Shown one piece after another: positions 52,011 to 60,221 of a DNA stretch of 64,000 nt. This stretch comes from Tranquillimonas rosea. GTDB lineage: Bacteria; Pseudomonadota; Alphaproteobacteria; Rhodobacterales; Rhodobacteraceae. Each line of letters starts with the position of its first letter. Positions within the stretch are counted from its first letter, which is position 1. The DNA lies in assembly GCF_900111315.1 (NCBI RefSeq), contig NZ_FOGU01000001.1, positions 124,001 through 188,000 of the forward strand, read 5' to 3'. Below the pieces are notes generated by a model. The model had not been told where the DNA came from. It was given only the letters and a program-made list of their open reading frames with translations, and ran no database searches. The translations under genes and the position numbers were made by a program.

Positions 52011-53420
52011 ATGACAGCCATCTGGCCCCTTCTCCTCGGTGTCGCGGCACTCGGGATCGTGGCGTTCTGCAGCTGGCGGGCCGTGGCCTCGGCACGGACG
52101 CCGCAGGGCGCCATCGCCTGGGTGATCTTCCTTTTGGCGGCGCCGTGGTTCGGTGTGCCCGCCTATGTCATTTTCGGCCACCACAAGCTGCGCGCCTATA
52201 CCGAGGCGCGGCGCCGCAGCCGCGAGCTGACGCGCCAGCTGGCCGCGCAGGCGCAGGATTATCCGCCGCGGGACGACGCGCGGCAGCGGCTGATCGCGTT
52301 CGCGCGGATGGGCAAGATGCCAATCGTCGGCGGCAACGATGCCGGACTGCTGATCGACGGGGAAGAGACCTTCGAGGCGATCTTCGAGGCCATCGAGGGC
52401 GCCCGGCGCTATGTCTGCGTGCAGTTCTACACGATCGTCGACGACGCGGTCGGACAGGCGCTGGCCGACCGGCTGGTCGCCGCCGCCGAGCGCGGCGTGA
52501 CGGTGCGCGTCATCTATGACGGCGTCGGCAGTTACGGCCTGTCGCGCGGCTATCGCCAGCGACTGACCGACGCCGGCATCCGCATCCTCGACCCGCGCGC
52601 CGCGCGGGGGCCGACCTCGCGCCTGCAGATCAACTTCCGCAATCACCGCAAGACGGTGATCGTGGATGGCGAGACCGGGTTCATGGGCGGGCTGAACGTG
52701 TCGGAAACCTATCTGGGCCGGAACCCAGCCTACGGTGTCTGGCGCGACACGCATCTGCGGTTGCGCGGGCCCATCGTCAGCCAGCTGCAGCTCGTCTTTG
52801 CCGAGGACTGGCACTGGGCGACCGGAGAATCGCTGGCCGATGCGATGGGCTGGCATCCGGGGATCGACCCCGCCGGGATGACCGGTCTGCTGGTGCCGAT
52901 GGGGCCCGGCGACGACATGGACACGGGCGCGTTGTTCTTCTTCAGCGCGATCACCGGCGCGCGGAACCGGGTCTGGATCGCGTCGCCCTATTTCGTGCCG
53001 GACATCGACACGCTGACGGCGTTGAGCGACGCGGCGCTGCGCGGCTGCGACGTACGGCTGATCGTGCCGGATACCGTCGACCACTACCTGCCCTGGCTGG
53101 CCGCCTTCGCCTTCTTCGACGAGGTGCGCCGGGCCGGGGTCAAGGTGCACAGGTACCAGCAGGGATTCATGCACCAGAAGGTCGTGCTGGTGGACGACGA
53201 CATCGCCGCCGTGGGCACGGCGAACTTCGACAATCGGTCGTTCCGGTTGAACTTCGAGACGATGGCCGTGATGCACGACGCCGCCTTCGCACGCGAGGTC
53301 GAGACGATGCTGACCGCGGATCTCAAGGAATGTACCCTGCTGGAGCAAAGCCTCGCGGAACAGCCCCTCCCGATCGCGATCGGCGCACCGCTCGCGCGGC
53401 TGCTGGCACCGGTGCTGTGA
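52011..53420 (+). CDS. cls: Cardiolipin synthase-like phospholipase D protein
   Basis: Cardiolipin synthase joins two phosphatidylglycerol molecules. The ATG at 52011 gives 469 residues. Two N-terminal helices (WPLLLGVAALGIVAFCSW, AIAWVIFLLAAPWFGVPAYVIF) precede two HKD catalytic motifs: FRNHRKTVIVDGETGFMGGLN near residue 215 and GFMHQKVVLVDDDIAAVGTANFDNRSF near residue 385. An upstream GTG at 51978 is possible but lacks conserved sequence. Its stop overlaps the next start, coupling it to an EEP-family hydrolase. Confidence 0.9.
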   Translation: MTAIWPLLLGVAALGIVAFCSWRAVASARTPQGAIAWVIFLLAAPWFGVPAYVIFGHHKLRAYTEARRRSRELTRQLAAQAQDYPPRDDARQRLIAFARMGKMPIVGGNDAGLLIDGEETFEAIFEAIEGARRYVCVQFYTIVDDAVGQALADRLVAAAERGVTVRVIYDGVGSYGLSRGYRQRLTDAGIRILDPRAARGPTSRLQINFRNHRKTVIVDGETGFMGGLNVSETYLGRNPAYGVWRDTHLRLRGPIVSQLQLVFAEDWHWATGESLADAMGWHPGIDPAGMTGLLVPMGPGDDMDTGALFFFSAITGARNRVWIASPYFVPDIDTLTALSDAALRGCDVRLIVPDTVDHYLPWLAAFAFFDEVRRAGVKVHRYQQGFMHQKVVLVDDDIAAVGTANFDNRSFRLNFETMAVMHDAAFAREVETMLTADLKECTLLEQSLAEQPLPIAIGAPLARLLAPVL

Positions 53421-54160
53421 TGGAAGTGAAGATCGTCAGCTACAACATCCGCAAGGCGGTGGGGCTGGACCGGCGCCGCCACCCCGAGCGGATCCTGTCG
53501 ATCCTGGGCGGGCTCGATGCGGACGTGGTGGTCCTGCAGGAGGCCGACCGGCGGCTCGGATCGCGCCCCACCGCCCTGCCCCGGTTCCTGATCGAGCAGG
53601 AGACGGATTACCGCGCCGTCGACCTCGCCCGAACGGATGTCAGCCTGGGCTGGCACGGCAACGCGGTGCTGGTGCGGCGGGGCCTGAAGATCGACGCGAC
53701 GGCGCATTTCGACCTGCCGGGGCTGGAGCCGCGGGGCGCGGTGATGGTCGGGCTGGGCGGGCTGCATGTCGTTGGCGCCCATCTGGGCCTGCTCCGCCGC
53801 TGGCGGTTGCGTCAGATGCGCGCCATCCTCGATCACCTCGGGCCGAAGGCGCGGCACGCGATCGTCTGCGGCGATTTCAACGAATGGTCGCGCGACGGCG
53901 GCTTCGAGCCCTGGAACGACGTTCTGCGCGTGGTCTCGCCCGGCGCGACCTTTCACGCCGCCCGGCCCGTCGCCCCGCTCGACCGGTTCGCCCATGGCCC
54001 CGGCGTGCAGCTGCGCGAGACCGGCGTGCTGCGACAGGGCGCGGCGCGGATCGCCTCGGATCACCTGCCGGTCTGGTGCGTCGCCGATGCCGCCGCCGGG
54101 CTCAGCGATGGCGCGAAAGAAAGCGTTCGAACTCCCCTCGGGTCGGCGCGAGGCCGGTGA
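53420..54160 (+). CDS. Endonuclease/exonuclease/phosphatase family protein
   Basis: It has 246 residues with the full EEP fold motifs: VSYNIRKAVGLDRRR at the N-terminus, VVVLQEADRRLGSRP (metal Glu near residue 43), AIVCGDFNEWSRDGG and the C-terminal ASDHLPVWC. EEP enzymes cleave phosphodiesters in nucleic acids or phospholipids. Coupling to a phospholipase D-type cardiolipin synthase suggests a lipid substrate, but this is inference. The last 59 bases overlap the 3' end of the convergent tetR gene. Confidence 0.87.
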   Translation: MEVKIVSYNIRKAVGLDRRRHPERILSILGGLDADVVVLQEADRRLGSRPTALPRFLIEQETDYRAVDLARTDVSLGWHGNAVLVRRGLKIDATAHFDLPGLEPRGAVMVGLGGLHVVGAHLGLLRRWRLRQMRAILDHLGPKARHAIVCGDFNEWSRDGGFEPWNDVLRVVSPGATFHAARPVAPLDRFAHGPGVQLRETGVLRQGAARIASDHLPVWCVADAAAGLSDGAKESVRTPLGSARGR

Positions 54161-54725
54161 ACGCCTCGACATAGCCGGGCATCCGCGAAAGGCGGGTCTT
54201 GCGCGGCTCGACCGTGGTCATCGAGATATAGCCGACCTGCGTGAGATATAGTGTGCGCGCGCGGATGTCGGCGGTGTCGGTGTCGAACCCGAAGCGGCCG
54301 AACATCGCCTGTAGAGCGGCGATGCGCGTCTCGTCCGTGCGCAGCAGTTCGGACTTGAGGTCGGGATCGGCCTGCGCCCAGTTGCGGATCGCGAAGTCGA
54401 GCCGGCTGTCGAACAGCTCTTCGTCGATCCAGCAGTCGAACACGTTCAGCACCGCCTCGGCGATCGTCTCGGCGTAGAGACCGCTCTGGCGCACGAGGTT
54501 GCCGGTGTTCTTGTCCTCCCACTGCCGGATCAGCGCGGCCAGCAGCGCCTTGCGGTCCGCGAAGTGCCAGTAGAACGAGGTGCGCGACAGGCCCAAATCG
54601 TCGGCCAGTGTGCCGATCTTAATATAGGCCACGCCGCGCTCGACCAGGATGCGATAGGCTGCGTTCAGCCACGCCTCCGCCGATCCGCGCCAGCCCGTCC
54701 TCGTCTCGATCTCGCCCTGCGTCAT
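54102..54725 (-). CDS. TetR-family transcriptional regulator
   Basis: It has 207 residues. The N-terminal helix-turn-helix reads ERGVAYIKIGTLADDLGLSRTSFYWHFADRKAL near residues 30-60. The ligand domain includes VFDCWIDEELFDSRLDFAIRNWAQADP. It is divergent from the demethylation module, so repression relieved by a quaternary amine or a breakdown product is likely. The ligand cannot be read from the sequence. The 3' end overlaps the EEP gene on the other strand. Confidence 0.88.
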   Translation of the reverse strand: MTQGEIETRTGWRGSAEAWLNAAYRILVERGVAYIKIGTLADDLGLSRTSFYWHFADRKALLAALIRQWEDKNTGNLVRQSGLYAETIAEAVLNVFDCWIDEELFDSRLDFAIRNWAQADPDLKSELLRTDETRIAALQAMFGRFGFDTDTADIRARTLYLTQVGYISMTTVEPRKTRLSRMPGYVEAFTGLAPTRGEFERFLSRHR

Positions 54726-54752
54726 GGTCCCCTCCTAGCAGCCTGTCACCGG

Positions 54753-54826
54753 TGTCGCAAAGAAACTCGACGGCGTCGTTGTCCGACACGACATAGGTGT
54801 CGAGTTTTGCGACAATAGTGTCGACA
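54753..54826. promoter_or_regulatory. TGTC/GACA-rich operator region between tetR and the demethylase module
   Basis: TGTCGCAAAGAAACTCGAC (54753-54771) and GTCGAGTTTTGCGACA (54799-54814) form a long imperfect inverted repeat. Between and beside them are TGTCCGACA (54780-54788) and the perfect palindrome TGTCGACA (54819-54826). Such clustered dyads in the 138-base divergent gap fit a TetR operator. Confidence 0.5.
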
Positions 54827-54863
54827 GGGACCATCTTCCCCTCGCCAGCAAGGAGAGCGCGCG

Positions 54864-56900
54864 ATGTCGACCGATCCGCTGTTGCAGCCCTATCGGCTGA
54901 AGCACCTGACCCTGAAGAACCGGATCATGACGACCAGCCACGAACCCGCCTATCCCGAGGACGGGATGCCAAAGGCGCGCTACCGCGCCTATCACGCGGA
55001 ACGGGCCAAGGCCGGGGTCGCGCTGACCATGACCGCCGGGTCGGCGGCGGTGTCGCGGGACAGCCCGCCGGTCTTCAACAACATCCTCGCCTACAAGGAC
55101 GAAGTCGTGCCGTGGATGGCCGAGTTGACGGACGCCTGCCACGAACACGGCTGCGCGGTGATGATCCAGCTGACCCATCTTGGCCGGCGGACGCACTGGA
55201 ACAAGGGCGACTGGCTGCCCGCGGTCTCGGCGGGTCACGAGCGCGAGCCGGCCCACCGCGCCTTTCCCAAGATGGTCGAGACTTGGGACATCGCCCGCAT
55301 CGTGCGCGACTATGCCGACGCGGCCGAACGCATGCAGGCCGCGGGGCTCGACGGGATCGAGCTGCAGGCCTACGGGCACCTGATGGACCAGTTCTGGTCC
55401 GAGCGGACGAACGCTTTGGACGGCGCGTATGGCGGGACGCTGGACAACCGCCTGCGCTTCACCTTCGAGGTGCTCGACGCGATCCGCGAGCGGGTCGGCG
55501 CGGACTTCCTCGTTGGGCTTCGCTACACGGCCGACGAGATGGCCGAGGGCGGCATCAGCGTGGCGGAGGGGCTGGAGATCTCGCGCAAGCTGGCCGATTG
55601 CGGGCAGGTCGATTTCCTCAACGTGATCCGCGGCCATATCGAGACCGACCCCGGCCTGACGGACGTGATCCCGGTGCAGGGCATGAAGAACGCACCGCAC
55701 CTCGATTTCGCAGGCACGATCCGGCGCGAGACCGGGATGCCGACCTTTCACGCCGCCAAGATACCGGACGTGGCGACCGCCCGGCACGCCGTGGCCGAGG
55801 GTCTGCTGGACATGGTGGGGATGACGCGGGCGCACATGGCCGACCCGCATATCGTACGCAAGATCACCGAAGGGCGCGAGCACGACATCCGCCCCTGCGT
55901 CGGCGCGACCTACTGCCTCGACCGGATCTACCAGGCGGGCGACGCGCTGTGCATCCACAACGCGGCCACGGGGCGCGAGCTGTCGATGCCCCATGTCGTG
56001 CCCGCCGCCGACACGCGCCGCCGCATCGCCATCGCCGGTGCCGGCCCTGCCGGGCTGGAGGCCGCACGCGTCGCGGCCGAGCGCGGCCACGAGGTCGTGG
56101 TGTTCGAGGCGGCGGCGGATCCGGGCGGACAGATCCGGCTGACGGCGCAGAATCCACGGCGGCGCGAGATGATGTCGATCATCGACTGGCGAATGTCGCA
56201 ATGCGCGGCGCGGGACGTCGAATTCCGGTTCAACACATGGGCCGAGGCAGAGGACATCGCGGCCCTCGCGCCCGACGCGGTCATCGTCGCCACCGGCGGC
56301 CTGCCCCATACCGAAGTGCTGCGCGAGGGGAACGATCTGGTCGTGTCGGCTTGGGACATCATCGCGGGCGACGTGGCGCCGGGCCAGAACGTGCTGGTCT
56401 ACGACGACGCGGGCGACCATGCCGGCCTTCAGGCGGCCGAGGTGATCGCCAATGCCGGCGGCCATGTCGAGGTGATGACCCCCGACCGCAGCTTCGCGCC
56501 CGATGTGCCGGCGATGAACCTCACGCCCTACATGCGGTCGCTGCAAAAGCGCGACACCACCTTCACCGTCACCTACCGGCTGACCGCCGTGCGCCGGGAC
56601 GGCAACCGCCTGAAGGCGATCATCGACAGCGATTACGGCCCGCTGGGCCAGGAGCGCACGTTCGACCAGATCGTCGTCAACCACGGCACCCTGCCGATGG
56701 ACGACCTGTATTTCGATCTGAAGCCCGATGCGACGAACCTGGGCGAGGTCGACCACGACGCGCTGCTTGCCGGACGGCCGCAGGCGGTCGTCACCAATCC
56801 CGACGGCGCCTACCAGCTGTTCCGGATCGGCGACGCCGTCTCGGCCCGCAACACCCACGCCGCGATCTACGACGCCCTGCGACTCGTGAAGGACCTCTGA
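54864..56900 (+). CDS. FMN/FAD-dependent N-demethylase, StcD/DgcA-like
   Basis: The family oxidises N-methyl amines (N-methylproline in StcD, dimethylglycine in DgcA) and resembles trimethylamine dehydrogenase and 2,4-dienoyl-CoA reductase. It has 678 residues. An Old-Yellow-Enzyme barrel covers about residues 1-340 (YRLKHLTLKNRIMTT, IQLTHLGRRTH, GIELQAYGHLMDQFW). The iron-sulfur loop RPCVGATYCLDRIY has Cys345, Cys351 and Cys363 but Ala348 in place of the usual fourth Cys. A dinucleotide fold starts near residue 390 (IAIAGAGPAGLEAARVA). No DgcB or Etf partner is encoded nearby, which leans towards a StcD-like role. Confidence 0.8.
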   Translation: MSTDPLLQPYRLKHLTLKNRIMTTSHEPAYPEDGMPKARYRAYHAERAKAGVALTMTAGSAAVSRDSPPVFNNILAYKDEVVPWMAELTDACHEHGCAVMIQLTHLGRRTHWNKGDWLPAVSAGHEREPAHRAFPKMVETWDIARIVRDYADAAERMQAAGLDGIELQAYGHLMDQFWSERTNALDGAYGGTLDNRLRFTFEVLDAIRERVGADFLVGLRYTADEMAEGGISVAEGLEISRKLADCGQVDFLNVIRGHIETDPGLTDVIPVQGMKNAPHLDFAGTIRRETGMPTFHAAKIPDVATARHAVAEGLLDMVGMTRAHMADPHIVRKITEGREHDIRPCVGATYCLDRIYQAGDALCIHNAATGRELSMPHVVPAADTRRRIAIAGAGPAGLEAARVAAERGHEVVVFEAAADPGGQIRLTAQNPRRREMMSIIDWRMSQCAARDVEFRFNTWAEAEDIAALAPDAVIVATGGLPHTEVLREGNDLVVSAWDIIAGDVAPGQNVLVYDDAGDHAGLQAAEVIANAGGHVEVMTPDRSFAPDVPAMNLTPYMRSLQKRDTTFTVTYRLTAVRRDGNRLKAIIDSDYGPLGQERTFDQIVVNHGTLPMDDLYFDLKPDATNLGEVDHDALLAGRPQAVVTNPDGAYQLFRIGDAVSARNTHAAIYDALRLVKDL

Positions 56901-56925
56901 TCCTCTGGCCCCAAGGAGCCATGCC

Positions 56926-58161
56926 ATGCTTCGTGACGCCGACATGCTGTCCCACCTGATGCGCCGCAGGCCGCGCCATTCGTTGCCGCGGGACCTTTAT
57001 ACCGACCCGGATCTCTACGAGGTCGACCTGCATCGCATCTGGTACGCGGACTGGCTCTTCGCCCTGCCCGCCTGCGAGATTCCCAAGACCGGCAACCACG
57101 TGACGCTGCAGGTGGCCGATCACTCGGTCATCGTGGTGCGCGGCGCCGACGGCACCATCCGCGCCTTTCACAACACGTGTCGCCACCGCGGCTCGCGGCT
57201 GTGCAAGCCGGGCCGGAGCTCGTCGCCCAAGATCGTCTGCCCCTATCACCAGTGGACCTACGAGCTGGACGGGCGGCTTCTGTGGGCGCGCGACATGGGG
57301 CCGGATTTCGATCCGTCGAAACACGGGCTGAAGCCCGTCCATTGCCGCGACGCGGGCGGGCTGGTGTTCATCTGCCTCGCCGAGACGCCGCCGCCCTTCG
57401 ACGCGCTCGCCGCCGCGGCCGAGCGGTATTTCGGGCCGCACGGGCTGGACCGCTGCAAGGTCGCGCACGAGAGCAGCATCGTCGAGCAGGCGAACTGGAA
57501 GCTGGTGATGGAGAACAACCGCGAGTGCTATCACTGCTCGGGGGCGCACCCGGCGCTCTGCGTCAGCTTCGACGACAATCCCAACATCGCGGGCAACGGC
57601 GACGGCATGACCGATCCGGCGATCGAGGCGCACCTGGCCAAGTGCGAGGCGGCGGGCCTGCCATCGCGGTTCCACATCGCCCCCGACAACAAGTGGCGGA
57701 TGGTGCGCGTGCCGCTTCTGGGCAAGGCTGTGAGCTATACGATGGACGGCAAGGCGGCGGTCTCGCAGACCGTCGGCGACGTGCCGATCCGCGACGCCGG
57801 AACACTGCTTTTCTTCCACTACCCGAACACCTGGAACCACTTCCTGTCGGACACCGTGATGCTGTTCCGGATGCTCCCCCTCGGCCCGCAGGAGACCGAG
57901 GTCACGACCAAGTGGCTGGTGCACGAGGACGCGGTCGAGGGGCGGGATTACGACCTCGACCGGCTGACCGAGGTCTGGACCCTGACCAACGACGAAGACC
58001 GCGCCATCGTCGAGGAGAACCAGAAGGGCATCAACTCGCCCGTCTATGAACCCGGACCCTATTCCGAGACCCAGGAAAGCGGCGTGATCCAGTTCGTCGA
58101 CTGGTACGCCGACACCATGACCGAGCGCCTGACCGGCCGGGCGCTGCACGCGGCGGAGTGA
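56926..58161 (+). CDS. Rieske oxygenase of quaternary amine demethylation (GbcA/Stc2-like)
   Basis: It demethylates glycine betaine or proline betaine with O2, releasing formaldehyde. It has 411 residues. The Rieske cluster ligands are Cys85, His87, Cys105 and His108 (NTCRHRGSRLC, CPYHQW). The mononuclear iron ligands His203 and His208 are in MENNRECYHCSGAHP. The bridging residue is Glu200, as in GbcA, Stc2 and the carnitine oxygenase CntA, where aromatic-ring dioxygenases have Asp. This supports an amine substrate. AAGGAG precedes the ATG; the downstream reductase is its electron donor. Confidence 0.88.
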   Translation: MLRDADMLSHLMRRRPRHSLPRDLYTDPDLYEVDLHRIWYADWLFALPACEIPKTGNHVTLQVADHSVIVVRGADGTIRAFHNTCRHRGSRLCKPGRSSSPKIVCPYHQWTYELDGRLLWARDMGPDFDPSKHGLKPVHCRDAGGLVFICLAETPPPFDALAAAAERYFGPHGLDRCKVAHESSIVEQANWKLVMENNRECYHCSGAHPALCVSFDDNPNIAGNGDGMTDPAIEAHLAKCEAAGLPSRFHIAPDNKWRMVRVPLLGKAVSYTMDGKAAVSQTVGDVPIRDAGTLLFFHYPNTWNHFLSDTVMLFRMLPLGPQETEVTTKWLVHEDAVEGRDYDLDRLTEVWTLTNDEDRAIVEENQKGINSPVYEPGPYSETQESGVIQFVDWYADTMTERLTGRALHAAE

Positions 58162-58166
58162 CGGAT

Positions 58167-59240
58167 ATGGATGGCACCACCTCCCGCCGCGCCGGACCCT
58201 GGCAGGAATCCGAACCGCTCGAATGTGTCATGGTAATCCCCGAGGCGCCCGACGTGGCGACCTTCGCCTTCCGCGCGCCGTCAGGGGCATGGTTCGACTA
58301 TCTGCCCGGCCAGTTCATCACGCTCGAGCTGCCGGTGCCCGGCGGGCCGGTCCAGCGGACCTACACGATCTCGGCCAGCCCGTCGCGGCCGCTGACGATC
58401 TCGGTCACGGTCAAGGCGCAGGCCGACAGCGTCGGCAGCCGCTGGATGCTGGACCATCTGCGGCCGGGCGACACGATCCGCGCCTGGGGGCCGGCGGGCC
58501 TGTTCACCCTGCCCGCCCGGCCCGATCGCAAGTACCTGTTCATCGCCGCCGGCTCCGGCATCACGCCGATGATGTCCATGGCCTCGTACCTGTACGATTA
58601 CGGCGACCAGCCTGACGCGCGCCTGATTGCCTGCGCGCGCCGCCCGTCCGAGCTGATCTTCCGGCAACGGCTGATCCACATGGCCAGCCGGGTGCCGGGG
58701 CTGCGCCTATCATTCGTCGTCGAAGAGGAAGAACCCTACGCCGTCTGGACGGGCTATCTGGGCCGGTTCAACCAGCTGATGCTGAGCCTGATGGCGCCGG
58801 ATTACCTTGAGCGCGAGGTCTATTGCTGCGGGCCCGCGCCCTTCATGCAGGTCGTCCGCGACAGCCTGAACGCGCTGGGCTTCGACATGGATCACTATCA
58901 CCAGGAAAGCTTCGTCGCGCCGGTCGAGACGCCTGCCGACGAACCGCCGATCGACGACGTGATCCCGCAGGAGGCCGCCGACGCCGAGATCGACTTCGCG
59001 CGCTCGGGCGTCTCGATCGCCTGCCACGAGACCGACACGGTGCTGGCGATCTCTCGTGCGCAGGGGGTGCGAATCCCCTTCGGATGCACCTTCGGGGTCT
59101 GCGGCACCTGCAAGGTCCGCAAGCTGTCGGGAGAGGTGCACATGGTCCACAATGGCGGCATCTCCGAGGACGATATCGCCGACGGCTACATCCTCGCCTG
59201 CTGCTCGAACCCGATCGGGCCGGTGAAGATCGACGCATGA
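58167..59240 (+). CDS. Rieske oxygenase reductase with C-terminal ferredoxin (GbcB-like)
   Basis: It transfers electrons from NAD(P)H through FAD and [2Fe-2S] to the Rieske oxygenase. The ATG at 58167 with GGAG eight bases upstream gives 357 residues; a GTG at 58158 that overlaps the previous stop is an alternative. The FAD-binding motif is in VQRTYTISASPS near residue 68, the NAD domain in FIAAGSGITPMMS near 130, YCCGPAPFM near 225. The plant-type ferredoxin cysteines are in GCTFGVCGTCKV and LACCS near the C-terminus. Confidence 0.9.
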   Translation: MDGTTSRRAGPWQESEPLECVMVIPEAPDVATFAFRAPSGAWFDYLPGQFITLELPVPGGPVQRTYTISASPSRPLTISVTVKAQADSVGSRWMLDHLRPGDTIRAWGPAGLFTLPARPDRKYLFIAAGSGITPMMSMASYLYDYGDQPDARLIACARRPSELIFRQRLIHMASRVPGLRLSFVVEEEEPYAVWTGYLGRFNQLMLSLMAPDYLEREVYCCGPAPFMQVVRDSLNALGFDMDHYHQESFVAPVETPADEPPIDDVIPQEAADAEIDFARSGVSIACHETDTVLAISRAQGVRIPFGCTFGVCGTCKVRKLSGEVHMVHNGGISEDDIADGYILACCSNPIGPVKIDA

Positions 59241-59350
59241 CGCGGCACGGGCCACGTGCGGGGCCGAAAATGCCGGCACGACTTTGCCGAAGGCCTTATT
59301 TCGCGACAAGAATGGTGGACCGCGACGGCCGAGAGTCATAAGGAGGAAAA

Positions 59351-59542
59351 ATGAAACAGAGGCCCGGTCCTGAAGCCGGGCCCGGACCTGATCAGAGGCG
59401 CAGATTCGAGCGTGAAGCACGATGTCGCAAGCGACAGCGGAGTAAACGTCGCAACGACGGTACGTCCGCTAGAGATCCGTGGCCGGTTCCTTACGGCGGT
59501 TGCCGTGCGGCTGGCCGGAGCCCCCGACGACCAATTCTATGA
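59351..59542 (+). CDS. Possible 63-residue leader or spurious frame overlapping minC
   Basis: The ATG at 59351 has the best ribosome site of this stretch (AAGGAGG, six bases upstream), yet it opens a frame that is not that of minC and ends inside it. The predicted peptide is extremely basic (many Arg, Pro and Gly) and looks like a frame shadow. It could be a leader whose translation opens the GGCCCGG/CCGGGCC hairpin around 59361-59382, or the ribosome site may be a relic. No protein function is claimed. Confidence 0.25.
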   Translation: MKQRPGPEAGPGPDQRRRFEREARCRKRQRSKRRNDGTSARDPWPVPYGGCRAAGRSPRRPIL

Positions 59543-60221
59543 ATCCCTCGACGTGCGCCTTCAGCAGACGCCGCACTTCTTTTCCGACGCGCCGCTGATC
59601 ATCGATCTCGATCAGGCGGCGGATCTTGTCGACCCGGCCGATCTGCAATGGCTCGTCGACAATCTGCGTCAGCGCGACCTGTCGGTGTTCGGGGTGCAGA
59701 ACGCCACGGCGGATCAGGCGGAGGCCGCCCGCGCGGTCGGCCTGATCTCGCTTTCGGGCGGGCGCGACGCGCCGCTGCGCGGCTCGCGCCGCGAGGAAGA
59801 GCGCAAGCCCGATCCCGCGCCGGAGCCCGAGGCCGCCGCCCCGCAGGCAGCACCGCCGCCGCGCACCACGACGAACAAGCTGGTCAGCACGCCCGTCCGC
59901 TCGGGCCAGACGGTCATCGCGGACCGGGGCGATCTGGTCATCGTCGGCCCCGTCAGCTCGGGCGCCGAGCTAATCGCGACGGGCAACATCCACATCTACG
60001 GCCACATGCGGGGACGCGCCATGGCCGGGATCAACGGAGACGAGACCGCGCGCATCTTCTGCCAGAGCCTCGACGCCGAATTGCTGGCCATCGCCGGGCT
60101 CTACCGGACAAGCGAGAACCTCGGCGCCGAGCTGCGCAGGAAATCCGTGCAGGTCTATCTCGAAGGCGAGCGGCTTCGTGTGGACCCGCTCGACAGGACA
60201 CAGAACAGGAGCGGCCAGTGA
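59412..60221 (+). CDS. minC: Septum site-determining protein MinC
   Basis: MinC inhibits FtsZ polymerisation near the poles. A GTG start gives 269 residues; no ATG is available in frame downstream of the last in-frame stop. The N-terminal FtsZ-binding domain is residues 1-110 (VRPLEIRGRFLTAVAVRLAG). An Ala/Pro-rich linker (about 115-150) follows, then the beta-helical C-terminal domain, SGQTVIADRGDLVIVGPVSSGAELIATGNIHIYGHMRGRAMAG, which binds MinD. It overlaps minD by four bases. Confidence 0.95.
   Translation: MKHDVASDSGVNVATTVRPLEIRGRFLTAVAVRLAGAPDDQFYESLDVRLQQTPHFFSDAPLIIDLDQAADLVDPADLQWLVDNLRQRDLSVFGVQNATADQAEAARAVGLISLSGGRDAPLRGSRREEERKPDPAPEPEAAAPQAAPPPRTTTNKLVSTPVRSGQTVIADRGDLVIVGPVSSGAELIATGNIHIYGHMRGRAMAGINGDETARIFCQSLDAELLAIAGLYRTSENLGAELRRKSVQVYLEGERLRVDPLDRTQNRSGQ

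Noticed and set aside
54797-56959. 720-residue plus-strand frame over the flavin demethylase gene
   Set aside because: Frame shadow with low-complexity Arg-rich sequence; the demethylase frame carries the barrel, the cysteine loop and the dinucleotide fold.
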